DNA of 64,000 nt, from NCBI RefSeq assembly GCF_034702125.1, contig NC_085865.1, forward strand, positions 26,383,960 through 26,447,959. The letters run 5' to 3'. The translations under genes were made by a program, and so were the position numbers. This stretch comes from Engraulis encrasicolus (lineage: Eukaryota > Chordata > Actinopteri > Clupeiformes > Engraulidae). The notes below the pieces were generated by a model, which made no database searches, was not told the origin of the DNA, and was given only the letters and a program-made list of their open reading frames with translations. Within the stretch, counting starts at the first letter, position 1, and every line of letters begins with the position of its first letter. This document shows, one piece after another, positions 1 to 11,423 of the stretch.

Positions 1-196
1 ATCCAGGTTTTCCATTGTCTTAAAACAGAGGTGGACAAACCCTGTGACACATTTCTCCCTGCCAATATAATGAACCAGCTGATCCTAATTACCACTTAAG
101 CCAGGTTAATTAGTGAAATCACCTGTATTGGGAGCACAAACAGAAGGAATATCTAAGCAGGGTATGTATTCAGTCGATCCACTTACATAGACTTCA

Positions 197-275
197 GTCC
201 GTGCTCCTGGACACAGATTTCGTGTCCTTCACATCCGTGTCCAGGAGCACGGAATTTTTGGAGATCAGGCTGACA
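197..275 (+). repeat. Terminal fragment of the TCCGTG/CACGGA foldback element
   Basis: Two copies of TCCGTG(N8)CACGGA-type motifs (the first with one mismatch), ending GGAGATCAGGCTGAC. It matches the right end of the full element at 46741-47393. Confidence 0.7.
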
Positions 276-740
276 AGGCAGTCAATACAACTGTATCGAA
301 GAGTGCCATTACTTCTTTATCCCATCGCCTGTGGTAGTATTTCACTTTACTCCATCAGATGAGTACCATAACTTACCTGAGAGGCCCTTGGCAATGGACT
401 CTGGACCTGGTGATACCCATGACATACCTAGAAGTCACTTAAGTACAGGTTTTGGGAAGCCACTCTTTCCAACATCACATACAGTTGCATTGACTGTACT
501 CTATTGAACTACTGCAGGGAGTTCTTGAAAAAACACAAGTCATTCCAAGGAGCATTCACAGCTTTAGTACAGATGTTCCACCAGGTATTAACAGCTACCT
601 GTACAATCCTGTAGGCTCACAGGTGAAACACACAAAAGTCATACAGCTTCGCAATCTCTTGCTTGATACTATCTGTGGGACAGCTGGTGCATTATATTGG
701 CTATATTTGGAACATGTGGCAGTGGACTTCAGCTTTGGAA

Positions 741-1325
741 TCCAGGTTGTCCATCACTATCACCATTGTTTTGTATTTTCATGGGCCTGGTGGACCCAGT
801 AGAATTCATCTAAATTTCAACATATTTTACACAGAATGATTTTACTGTGCATAGAAAATTTGTATCACACAGCTGAGGCAATGTGTTTTTATTGGGTAGC
901 TTGATGCACCGAAATGTACATTTCTATTCAGGGCTGAATTGGGGGATAAATAGGGCCCGGGCACTTTTTGATTTAAGGGCCCCCCCTCATTATTATTAGT
1001 GGCGGAGAACTGACTCAGCGGTGGGCCCCGCACCCTCGTGGGCCCCTATTTTCAGTAATGTAAAAAAAAAAATGGGGGCCCACGAGGGTGCAGGGCCCAC
1101 CGGGAAATGCCCGCTATGCCAGATGGCCAGTCCAGCCCTGTTTCTATTCCAAGATTTTGACTATCACCACTATTTTCTATTTTCATGGGGCTGGTGGCCC
1201 TGGTAGACTTCAACCAAATTTCAAAATATTTTACGCAGTGTGTTTTTACTGGGTGTAGAACATTTTTACTAAAGGGCCAAGGCAATATTTTTTCAAAGGG
1301 GGCATTTGATGCACCCTAGTGTGCA
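741..1325. repeat. Diverged tandem duplication (741-917 and 1153-1325) split by a hAT MITE
   Basis: Both copies run through ACTATCACCA...TTTTCATGGG(G/C)CTGGTGG...TTTTAC(A/G)CAG...GATGCACC in the same order. The 212-bp hAT MITE at 929-1140 lies between them. Confidence 0.7.
929..1140. mobile_element. hAT MITE, 212 bp, perfect 8-bp TSD
   Basis: Starts CAGGGCTGAATTGG, ends CCAGTCCAGCCCTG. TTTCTATT occurs at 921-928 and 1141-1148. A GGGCCC...CACCCTCGTGGGCCC palindrome lies inside. Confidence 0.9.
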
Positions 1326-1451
1326 TGCGTGTGTCTGTTTTCCCTTCTTCCACTACAGTGTGGGATGTTGGGGCTGTAAATCATGAGCTTGGTGGGAGAC
1401 TTGGTGAGGAGTTTCATAATAGCTTTGAAGTTGTCCCTCGGGCTATGTTCT

Positions 1452-1564
<113 letters not shown>

Positions 1565-2110
1565 GCATGCGCACGCATTTGTGTATGTGTGTGCATTTGC
1601 TTTTCTTGACAGACGTGCATGTGCTCTGAGTGGGGGGAGGGGTTTTCCAGCTGTGCACAGCAGACCACTAACGGCACAATTTCAGAACTATGACACAGCA
1701 GAGGATCGGATTTTGTAGATACATAACTCAGCACTGGCAATTTGACTCACCAGAAACACCACAATCAAACACTCCTCCACCTCCAAAACTACTCCCGCAT
1801 TTACACCTGACTGTCTCCCTTTCATCCCACTAAGTTAAAGAAGTGGCTTTTTGCCAACTCACTGTTTGGTAGTGTTTTTGCTCGCCAGTTAAAGTGCAAT
1901 CAAATGACTCCAAACTACTAGATTTACTGCTGACCTTCCTGTAACACTTAACTTTACGGATCACTAATAATAGTCCTGGACCAGCCATGTAGACCCGTTC
2001 GCAATTTTGAGTTGGGGGCGTTTCTCACTGGAATTGAGTTAGTGGGTTCCTAGACATCAAAAATCATGGAGGTGCTCGTCCACCATAGTGCCAGATTTTT
2101 CACAATATGG
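1565..2110. other. No gene seen
   Basis: Non-repetitive, AT-rich to mixed sequence without a supported exon. CACAATATGGCCGCCAAATATGG at its end leads into the inverted-repeat element. Confidence 0.5.
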
Positions 2111-2418
2111 CCGCCAAATATGGCCGCCATCGCCTATGACAAAAACCTGTGTTTTTTACTTTTAAACTGTTTATACACATGCCATACATCAATTCTGACC
2201 AATTTTTGGAGAGGAAATCATTTCTGACAATTTCATGAGGAGAATGTGTGATTGTGACCTTAAAAGGTCATTGTCAAGGTCAAATTTGCTATTCTGAAGA
2301 ATGTCAATAGACTTTCATTGTAAAAATGAGAAACAAATTCTCAATTATGGTATGAGGAGTTATTTGCTGATATTGCCATGATTATTTTGTGTCAGTATAG
2401 TGTTAGTATAGTCCTTAA

Positions 2419-2437
2419 AAGGTCAAGGTCAAGGTCA
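2419..2437 (+). promoter_or_regulatory. Triple AAGGTCA half-site array (nuclear-receptor-like)
   Basis: AAGGTCAAGGTCAAGGTCA holds three overlapping AGGTCA half-sites with ERR/SF-1-type 5' extension. A further TCAAGGTCA is at about 2274-2282. The inverted arm near 4505-4530 repeats the arrangement with one change. Receptor binding is inferred. Confidence 0.35.
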
Positions 2438-3099
2438 TGTTCCAGGTCTTTTCCCTATTCTGAAGAACTCGGCCATGTGCTTGCCTATTAGGTCATTATT
2501 AAGAATAAGGAACAGCCACTATAAATGTAAACCTAACATTTCCACACAGTCAGAGGACAGGACAGCACATGCACTGCAACAGTCAACACAGAGAGGAGCC
2601 CCCACTAGAAGAGGAGAAGTAAGTATGTTGCAGACTCTATGAACTAGAAATGCCCCTCTGTGAATGTGCCCTCTTATAGCACTACTGATGGGAGGAAGAG
2701 CATTGATTCTATCACCAATGCTGTACATTTATACTCTGTGATCATCAAATATTACAGCTGTTGTGGTTGATCTGGCCCCAGCCCAGACACGCACCAAGTA
2801 CTTCCCAGCCAGTGTTGCATCTTGCTCGGTCAATATTTTGGCCTCTCCAAAGATAGCAAGTACTGGACTGGATCAGAAACCATGGCTGCATGATTAGTCC
2901 CAACCTCATGCAACCCCCCTAGTCATGCAATCATCTCCTTACAGGATATGGTCTTTGAACACAGTTTTTGTCAGTGATGCTCCAAGATGAGAGACGAATT
3001 GATGGAGGGGAAGCATTCTCCGCATCTAGCCAGAGCTCTGGATGTCAGCAGAGGGATACTGCTGAGTTGATGATGGCATTAATGACAGCACCTAAATTC

Positions 3100-3420
3100 T
3101 GCCAGAGGCACATGACGGATCTTTGACATGAAGTCTACCCGAACATGAGAGCAATAAGTAGACTCAGAGCTTCATTGGGTGAGATTAAGGTGAGGCTCAA
3201 TTTCACTGACAAGCTTTGACTTGTTAACAACCAACAGAAGGTCACCATCTAACAGGGGTGATGCTGAAAGGACATCATGAGATCTGCTGAATACTCATGC
3301 CCCGTTCCTCAGCAATGTCCATCCTCCTATGTGCCTCAGCTATGTCTTTAGGTGAGACCAACTTCTGCTCCTTTACAATGATTGCTGGTGTCTTCTATGG
3401 TTGATCTTTGTACTGCAGAA
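3100..3420 (-). pseudogene. Decayed protein-coding segments of an unidentified mobile-element ORF
   Basis: On the minus strand, peptide-like stretches appear in shifting frames. KEQKLVSPKDIAEAHRRM continues to MDIAEERGMSIQQIS and a stop (about 3400 to 3277). Then, in another frame, LLDGDLLLVVNKSKLVSEIE is followed by a stop after LNLTQ. The composition and order look like a real ancestral protein broken by frameshifts and stops. I do not recognise the family with confidence. It lies between the inverted arms, so it probably belonged to that element. Confidence 0.4.
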
Positions 3421-4234
3421 GATTCCTTTTTGAAACAGTTCCACTTATCTTATGTTCTTGAGAGTTAACCTATCCTGCCAGTATAAGCTGAAAACAAGCT
3501 TTGGAGACGGTTGCGCAGGCGAGGTGCAACACTGCTGTTAACAACCTGGTTGCTGAGCAGATTGTGCAGTGGAACGGGCGCATTAACGGTCAATGAGTAT
3601 GCATTCTGCGGATCCACCACAAAGTCTAGCAACAATTACACATTTCGGTTGAATGTAAGGCACGGAGTGGTGCTCAGTGCATGTTGGAGGTGGCATTCTG
3701 TCCGCTTCAAAGTGGTGTTGTTGGTGAGAAAGTTGAGGACATCAGTGATCATTCTAATCTGATGGAAAGAACTCAAATTTTGCTGCAACATTAACATTGC
3801 ATGTGGCTCCTACTACAAACTGTCCTCCATGACCCTTGCATACTCTCTGAATGCTGCTCAACCTTTATATCACCTCACACAGCAGTAAGAGACTACTGCA
3901 GTTACGTTCTGCAAAGATTGGCATAGGACGTTATGGTAGCCACATATTGATTTATTTTCCTTCTCTTTCAGAGACAACAGCATTTTTAATGATGGCCGCC
4001 AAATCCAGCCAAACTTCAAAGAATTGGCAGAGCTCTGACTTGTCTTGATTCAAGCTCTCCACTTGCTCAGTCAAGGCCTCAAACTCAAATTCTGGGCAAC
4101 GTTAATTTGAAGCCAGTGAAGTGTGCGATGCCTGTACCTGTGCAAGCACTGGACAGTCTGCCTTGTCCTTGTGAGTCCAGAATACCTCCCACTGGAGAGA
4201 CATGCATCAATGCATTATCTAGGCCAGAACCAGA

Positions 4235-4468
4235 ATGGCGTAATTGCACTGGAAACCGTATGGTTATTTTGCTGTTGTTACTAAAAACAAACTGTTATTA
4301 CCGTAATATTACACTGAAATTACTGTGGAATAACTATGAAATTACCACCTTATTAGCGATCCATAAAGTAAAGTGTTACCGACCTCCCTTTCATCCCAGT
4401 TGGTGATTTTTTTTCGGCTGCTTCTAGCTTTGCATTGGGCCCATTTTGCACAGCAAGAAGAAGAGGGA
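4235..4468. repeat. Direct repeat X, copy 1
   Basis: Identical to 7075-7307 apart from one T in a homopolymer. It ends exactly where the inverted arm begins (4469). It includes CATAAAGTAAAGTGTTACC, the same terminal word as in the foldback elements at 15608 and 40376. Confidence 0.95.
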
Positions 4469-5401
4469 CGAGTTCTTCAGAATAGGGAAAAGACCTGGAA
4501 CATGACCTTGACCCTGACCTTTTAAGGACTATACTGACACTATACTGACCACAAAATAATCATGGCAATATCAGCAAATAACTCCTCAAACCATAATTGA
4601 GAATTTGTTTCTCATTTTTACAATGAAAGTCTATTGACATTCTTCAGAATAGCAAATTTGACCTTGGCAATGACCTTTTAAGGTCACAATCACACATTCT
4701 CCTCATGAAATTGTCAGAAATGATTTCCCCTCCAAAAATTGGTCAGAATTGATGTATGACATGTGTATAAACAGTTTAAAAGTAAAAAACACAGGTTTTT
4801 GTCATAGGCGATGGCGGCCATATTTGGCGGATTTGTTACTGATTTGTTAAGGTAACTATATTCACATTTTCGTTTTGTTATTTGTTTGCTTTTGCGACGC
4901 TTTATCGTAACAGGCATGCTAATAAAGCACAATATGGGTTTTAATTTGAGTTTGGAACTCCAATTAATTTAAATGATAGAGTAAGATCAGACCATCTACC
5001 ACCCTCCATGGAGACGGATTACTCATGGCTTTTGCCAGACTGATTGACGGAGTCAACAGTCGGCTTTTCGCCCAGGCTACTACATCAGGGCCGTAAAGTG
5101 CAATATTTCCTCTACCTATCTTATTGCATAGAAACGACCACCCAAACATCCTTGTATTGTTTCTGCCTAATTACCTGGGAAACAACTGAGTAGTTTTATG
5201 GAAATAAAATGCATCATCACCTATTCCCGTAAAATGCATTATCTCCTATTCCACTCAATTTTATGGAAATTACATATTTTCAGTGCCTTAAAATGTGTTA
5301 TCTCTTATTTCCACTCAATTACTTACTTATCATCATTTTTAATACAATATAGCCTACTATGAAATTATTCAAGTACACAGACAAACACATTGTGTGCAAA
5401 A

Positions 5402-6100
5402 CTTTATTTATTTTTCCAATCAGTTATGAGATTCATGTTCACTGATGTGATGCCATCAATCTGCCATCATCCGGTGGAAGTCCTATGAACACAAAAAAAC
5501 AAACAAACAGAGAAGTCAACTGCAAGACCGGTTTCACCACATTTATTTTTAAACTTTGGGCAATTCACCATAGCTAAATCTGCTAATGAAATACGGTACC
5601 ATGTTAAATGCACATGGTAAAACTTCCTCAGGCTGACATCGTTGCTGATATACAAAATCAAACTCTAGCTAGCACCTAGCTTCCGTCATTGTAAACACGG
5701 CAGGCCTACAGCTAGCTAGCTAGTGGTTTCCATTGTAAATGTACTTCTGTATGCCATTTCAGCAGAAACATGGCTGATAAGACGTGTTTGCAATGCATAC
5801 AGTTAAAATCCTTCAAAGCTCAGAGACATAATGAAAACAGGTTAAAGCTAGAATTACATTAAGTTTGTTGTCAGGAGGCTTACCTTAATGCCTGGCCCTG
5901 CTGCAACTAGCTCGCCTGTGTGGCGGCTTGAGAGAGCGAGTCCTAGGCAACGGAAGTTTGGTTTCTGCAGAAGTGTCCCAATCAGCAGGAAGCGTACTTC
6001 TGTACTTCAAGCACACTCGTTCTAGTTGTAAGCTAGCCGCTCTGCTTTCAGTATGGTGTAGACGCTGACATTGAGTACACTGACACATAAGGGTGCCGTT
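5402..6100 (-). ncRNA. Candidate minus-strand two-exon transcript of the mirrored locus
   Basis: Read on the minus strand, exon 1 would end at 5884 with donor AAG|GTAAGCC. The acceptor TTTTGTGTTCATAG precedes a terminal exon starting at 5482, which ends with an AATAAATAAAG signal near 5402-5413. A 67-codon frame (5885-6088) lies in exon 1 but has no recognisable similarity, so the transcript is treated as non-coding. Predicted from splice signals only. Confidence 0.35.
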
Positions 6101-6625
6101 TGAGACTTACAACAATTGAGTGCTTTCGCAGCAACCAGGGTAACTTGCAAGGTAAGCTAAAATGGTCTTGATGTCGATTTCATCAGCCATTAATCGTCGA
6201 ATGACTAACACCTTGTGCAAACATGTTTTATGCGTTAGTGTTACTGTTTGTTCCAGAAATGAAACAGCATACAGAAGTACCTTTACAATGGAAACTACTA
6301 GCTAGGCTGTAATGTGTTTACAATGACTGATGCTAGGTATAGCTAGAGTTTGCTTTCGTAAATCAGCAACGATGTCAGCCTGAGGAAGATTTAGCACGTG
6401 CATTTAACATGGTACTGTATTTAAGTAGCAGATTTAGCGATGGAGAATTGCCCAAAGTTAAAAAATAGACGTGGTGAAACCGGTCTTGCAGTTGACTTTG
6501 TTTGTTTGTTTGTTTGTTTTTTTGTGTTCACAGGACTTCCACCAGATGGCAGATTGACATCACATCAGTGAACATGAATCTCATAACTGATTGGAAAAAT
6601 AAATAAAGTTTTGCACACAATGTGT
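6100..6625 (+). ncRNA. Candidate plus-strand two-exon transcript, mirror of the previous one
   Basis: The donor CAAG|GTAAGC ends exon 1 at 6151. The acceptor after a T-rich tract, TTTTGTGTTCACAG, ends at 6533. The terminal exon GACTTCCACCAGATGGCAG... carries AATAAA at 6602-6607. The same acceptor, exon and signal exist in inverse at 5482-5402. Start site unknown, probably in the 5.9-6.1 kb core shared with the minus unit. Confidence 0.35.
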
Positions 6626-7074
6626 TTGTCTGTGTACTTGAATAATTTCATAATAGTAACTAAGTAATTGAGTGGAAATTAGAGATAACACATTTTAAGG
6701 CACTGAAAATATGTAATTTCCATAAAATTGAGTGGAATAGGTGATAATGCATTTTACGGCCCTGATTCTATCTTATTTCCATACAACTACTAAGTTGTTT
6801 CCCAGGTAATTAGGCAGAAACAATACAAGGATGTTTGGGTGGACGTTTCTATGCAATAAGATAGGAAGAGGAAATATTGCACTTTACGGCTCTGATGTAG
6901 GCTAATTGCTATGAAACTACTTCGGCTGTTGCCATTTAGTTACTGGTTTACCTACCACCTAACTACTACTGTACGATGACACAGTAGCTGATTCCATTAT
7001 ACTAATAACTAGAAACTACAGCGTAATTGCACTGGAAACTTTATGGTTATTTTTGCTATTATTATTGAAAAATC

Positions 7075-7307
7075 ATGGCGTAATTGCACTGGAAACCGTA
7101 TGGTTATTTTGCTGTTGTTACTAAAAACAAACTGTTATTACCGTAATATTACACTGAAATTACTGTGGAATAACTATGAAATTACCACCTTATTAGCGAT
7201 CCATAAAGTAAAGTGTTACCGACCTCCCTTTCATCCCAGTTGGTGATTTTTTTCGGCTGCTTCTAGCTTTGCATTGGGCCCATTTTGCACAGCAAGAAGA
7301 AGAGGGA
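7075..7307. repeat. Direct repeat X, copy 2
   Basis: Near-identical to 4235-4468 and preceded by a partial extra start (GCGTAATTGCACTGGAAAC) at 7021. The two copies flank a 2.6-kb segment. Confidence 0.95.
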
Positions 7308-7317
7308 TATCAAATTG

Positions 7318-7532
7318 TTTTGTTGCAAAACGACATATCCACCATTTTTTACTTTTGCATTTCATTATAGGAAATGACAAGTTCAGAAGTCCTATCATCT
7401 ATGTGTGAATTCTCTATCAAATTCACTATATAAGTAGATTTAAGAGAAGATAAAAGAAGAATAAGATTTTCTATACAATTCAATGGAATGCCCAATACAA
7501 AAATGTGGATGAACGTCATTTTGCAACAAAGC
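7318..7532. mobile_element. MITE with TTTTGTTGCAAAA termini
   Basis: Left GTTTTGTTGCAAAACGAC...TATCCAC. The right end inverted reads GCTTTGTTGCAAAATGACG...ATCCAC. About 215 bp with no coding sequence. TSD not clear. Confidence 0.6.
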
Positions 7533-7723
7533 CCTTCATTTATCTAACATTCCCCCATCCACAATAGCCCGTCCCTGTATCGAATCAGCTGGAATTTACA
7601 ACTTACCGTACACTCTGGTAAGCAAACATGTAATGTTTCGTGGCATATCTCAGTGTAGAATGTTCAGAATCCTCAAGGTTTTATAATAGCTATTGAATGA
7701 CCAGGCTTACGTATAGTGCGACT

Positions 7724-8133
7724 TGTTATGGGCCCTGGATGTTTCTGCCTTTTCCCAATTTCAATGTGCATTTTGTCGCCTCCTCATGGTGTTTGAGTTT
7801 TACCACTGCTACAGGTCTCCTAATTTCTGATTAGCTGATTGGAGTTAATTGACTTCACCTGCACCTAGGGATATAAAAGGCCAGAGGAACTTCAATCTGC
7901 TACTGCTCTCCAGACGCTCTGCACTTTCCCCTCGCTCCCGTTCTGCTGACGCTAGTCGTGTTGTTGCCTTTTGGACATTACCTTTGCCATTTTTGATCTT
8001 TTTGTTGATCTTGACCCTGAGCTTTGGAGCTCTTGTACCTTTTGTTAAACCCCTAGACTTTTGATTGAATAAACCCTTTTTTATTGAGCCTTGATTTTGC
8101 GTCTGACCCCTTTCATGTTACCCGTTTGTAACA
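7724..8133 (+). mobile_element. LTR-like block, possible solo LTR
   Basis: 410 bp running from TGTTATGGG to TTTGTAACA. It contains TATAAAA at 7872-7878 and AATAAA at 8068-8073 in LTR-like spacing. No second LTR, internal region or target duplication is visible, so a solo LTR is inferred from layout alone. Confidence 0.4.
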
Positions 8134-9788
8134 CTCACATCGTGCAGTGTCGTCCTCACATATTGCTATTAGGTTACGCGGCTTCTTCAGAAAAAATTGA
8201 CATTTCTGTAGTTGCTCAGGGCTGTAGTAGAAATTGTAGTGCGGGTACTACTGTACTTACACAAAAGCAGACTAGATTCAGTCTCTTCAACCCCCCCCCC
8301 CCCCCCGCCCCCTTTATACTTGAGGCTCCGCAACTTTACCCCACATTTCACCACTCCACTGTCACCGGACCGATTCATGTTTGCCAAGTTTAAGTATACC
8401 CTTGGGTGGCCCCAGCAGTTGGCTATATGTTGCCCTTTTTTGACAAGCCACTGTACGCACCTCTGCCTAAAGAAAATGGTACCCCTACCCACTGTGAGTT
8501 GAAGGCCTCCATCGTTATAATAGGCTCATTATCGCCTCCATGAAGGTAATGAGGCTTTGCGTTGGCTTGGCATGGGGGAGAGTGAGGCATGAGGCAGGTC
8601 CCTTGCAAACACTTTCCTGCCTGCATGGAACACTGAAAGGAGCTAAATGAGAATTATTCAGAATTCAGTCCACTTGCTGTGACAGTGAAGGTTTTTATTC
8701 ATATACACTCAATGTGCAATGTAGAGTTTTTTATATAATGTTATGTAGATGGATGCCAATATACAAGTTGCTGATGTTGCATTTTGTACTTTTCCCCACT
8801 GGCTATATTTGGACATTTCTTTACTAGTCAGGAGAAAATGCAGTTTTGTGCAGAAATGTAATGAGATACTGAAGGAATAATTTGTCAGCTTGATTGTTGA
8901 GTGAAGATGACAGCCTAGTGCACTGTCATTTACTGGATAAATGGACAGCATCTGATTGAAATGACACCTCTGCAACGTTATGCATTCCTACAGTATACCT
9001 GTTTTTAACTGCAGAAGAGGAAATGTATATTTTACAGAACGGTTTTCAATGTGCCAGGCATTGCTTATCAATCTGTAAAATTAAAACGGTTACTTTACTT
9101 TATTGCCCTTGTTACACCAATTAGGTACAGTGTTGCAACGTTTGCATAACATTATTTTTTGTTGTACTGTACGGTACCTCAGGGTTAGGTTTGGGGAATA
9201 ATTTGGCTAAAAGTTACCATAGACTATAGTGTACCTTACTTTTAGGACTTGCATAAACAATCAGTTGTGGTTTGATACTACTACTTTTGAAAAACCTTTT
9301 AAAATGCACATTGGTAAAGATTTTACAGGGGATATCAGAAGGCCGTATCACTTTAAGACACTGAAGAAGTCTGACAGAAATCCCTCACAGATCTAAAGCA
9401 AAATCAAACTTAATCCGGCACAGGAGTTATTGTAGGCGGCCTACGTTTTCTGTCCCTGTAGCTCAGAATTAAGTGAGCAAGAAGCTTTTTATGGTTGAAT
9501 TGTGTCATTGAAAAGTGCCTTTGAAGAATATTGATGATTTCGCATAGCACATGGATATGTCAGTCAGTGTGAATGGTAAAAAGGGTAATCCTGCTATTGC
9601 TGCTTTTTTTTTGGTTCATTCCATCACAGTATGTCCTGCTTATCTTGCCTTTCTACCCCGGTCAATGCTAAGTCCCTATTGTCAGTACAGCCTGACTCTC
9701 TCACACCAGAAACTCATTCTATACAACCTTAACAAGACAGACTCTGTGAGCAAATCCATGTTTTTTTTAACCATTACTGAACAGTGCA
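8134..9788. other. No gene seen; poly-C tract
   Basis: A run of about 16 C lies at 8291-8306, and a hAT-like word CAGGGCTGTAGTAG at 8218. The rest is AT-rich, with no exon or repeat structure that I can support. Confidence 0.5.
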
Positions 9789-9792
9789 TTAA

Positions 9793-10088
9793 CCCATTGA
9801 TGCTTGATGTTGCGTTGCGCAACATTGGCCCTGATGCCTGGAGCTGCATTACGCAGCATTCAGGGTCATGAGATTTGACACTTTATTAAAAATCTCTGTA
9901 TGTTTGAGATGAATGAACACATTCTAATGACAGATGAGGGTCTTTGCGTTTAAATACAGCTTAGTGAATATTTTTATGTGCTTCAGAAGCTGAGATATTT
10001 AGGTTTTTATAGGCTGAGGGCAGCTTTTCTTAAAAAGGGTTCAGGCATTCAGCCCCCTTTTTTTGCAGGTGCTTTAGGCATCAATGGG
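9793..10088. mobile_element. TTAA-flanked MITE (piggyBac-like ends CCCATTGATGC)
   Basis: Left TTAA|CCCATTGATGC, right GCATCAATGGG|TTAA, 296 bp. TTAA plus CCC/GGG termini are typical of piggyBac non-autonomous elements. Confidence 0.85.
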
Positions 10089-10092
10089 TTAA

Positions 10093-11227
10093 TACACTGA
10101 AGTCATTTAGCAAGAGGTTAATTATCATCAGTATGCACATACATAGGCCTACTGTAATCCAAGTCCCATTTTGTAGTGTCATAGTATTTTGCTTTGAGGT
10201 TGTTGTGCTGCCTGTCAAAACCAAAGGACTTGGACATCGTGTTAGAACTGACTGCTAACAAGTGTGTTTGATCCTGTGTCACCCGCTGTCCCTGCTGGGC
10301 CCTTTCACTAACAATGCAGCTATTCTCCACGCCTCATTTACCGTAAACTTCACAGCACAGATGGAAAGAGACATCTTTCTGCCACCACCCTCACCGACAG
10401 CCCCCCCGCCCTTCCCTCCTTCATCTTGCACTCTGCGCAAGGCTGATCCACCTCTCCACCCCCTCCATATCCCGCTTCTGCTGCTCAGGGTTATAATGAC
10501 TTAAACATGCTTACAGTAGCCGGATAAATATATAAAAGTGGTGTGGGGTGGAGAGGGGATAAGAAGTAGAAGCGGGAGAGCACAATGTAAATACACTGAT
10601 GTGTGCACATTCTGTGGTTGTGTCTCTTATGGGGCGTGCTCGTAGCTCTGTGTGGAAAGTAACTCAAATTTGCCAGTACACTGTGTAAATGCAGAAGTAC
10701 TGTATGTGGCAGTGCAAGTTCTGGGTGGAATAAGACAGAGTGCTAATTTTAGCTTGCTAGCCTCTGCTTTCACATAGGCCTATGTCTCTTCTGCTGTGTT
10801 TGTTTCGTTTGTTTGTTTTTCCTCCTCCTGGTCAGGTGGTGTTTTCAGTTCTCAGCGAGGAAGAGTTCTGGCAGCAACACAGCAGACGAGACCCCTACGG
10901 GGAAATCTGTGGTTTATACTTGCCTACTGTAGAAACGGCCAGTTGAAAAGAACAAAGGGGGAATGCCTGCATGCCTGTACGGATATGGTCAAGGGCATTG
11001 TACAATCTGTTATACTCTGCAGCAAAATTCAGGATTGCCTACCATTGTGTTTCTGATCAAAGCATATGTTGAAAGAGATGGCATATACAGTAAAGTACCG
11101 GTAGGTACGCCATTATACAAAAGAAAAGAGATAAAGGTCATGCAGTATAATTTTCCGACTACCTACGGCTGTCAGTGTGCGGTTGGAATTCCAAAAACAT
11201 TTATGCATGTGTGCGTGCGTGCGTCCA

Positions 11228-11229
<2 letters not shown>
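10093..11229. other. No confirmed gene; one exon-like open stretch
   Basis: Mostly unique sequence. The exon-like stretch at 10838-10950 is listed separately. Nothing else is supportable. Confidence 0.4.
10838..10950 (+). other. Possible orphan exon or pseudoexon
   Basis: A pyrimidine-rich tract and CTGGTCAG acceptor precede an open frame reading VVFSVLSEEEFWQQHSRRD, then PYGEICGLYLPTVETAS, then stop. The peptide looks protein-like, but I cannot name its family and no consensus donor follows. Chance or a decayed exon are equally possible. Confidence 0.2.
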
Positions 11230-11289
<60 letters not shown>

Positions 11290-11301
11290 TAAGAGAGAGA
11301 G

Positions 11302-11336
<35 letters not shown>
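11230..11336. repeat. (TG)n microsatellite with a GA-rich interruption
   Basis: TG runs at about 11232-11285 and 11304-11335, separated by CGCGTAAGAGAGAGAGCC. Confidence 0.98.
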
Positions 11337-11337
<1 letters not shown>

Positions 11338-11423
11338 GGCAAGGCATATAGAGCAAGGCCAAGGCTCAGCATGAGGTTGCTGTTGTGGAGAGAGGGGCAC
11401 TGGAGTGACATGGTGTTTGTGAA

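Larger units (their letters stand above)
2111..4830. mobile_element. Element with about 361-bp inverted arms (2111-2471 / 4469-4830) and a decayed interior
   Basis: The two arms are about 98% identical in opposite orientation, both beginning CCGCCAAATATGGCC and ending at TGAAGAACTCG. The roughly 2-kb interior holds decayed minus-strand coding segments and, next to the right arm, the 234-bp repeat also found at 7075-7307. Arms this long suggest a foldback or long-TIR DNA transposon. The superfamily is not recognised. Confidence 0.7.
5080..6900. repeat. Diverged 1.8-kb palindromic locus (arms 5080-5770 / 6245-6900)
   Basis: The left arm, read in reverse complement, follows the right arm along its length (CTACATCAGGGCCGTAAAG at 5080 against CTTTACGGCTCTGATGTAG at 6882-6900, and GCAAGACCGGTTTCACCAC against its inverse). 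Scattered indels show that the arms are old. The central 5770-6245 stretch is not clearly palindromic. Confidence 0.85.

Noticed and set aside
1021..1206. Short plus-strand protein
   Set aside because: The frame lies mostly inside a hAT MITE and reads through its palindrome.
5885..6088. 67-codon minus-strand protein in the mirrored locus
   Set aside because: No similarity recognised, and the stop lies directly at the predicted splice donor. Treated as part of a possible non-coding exon.
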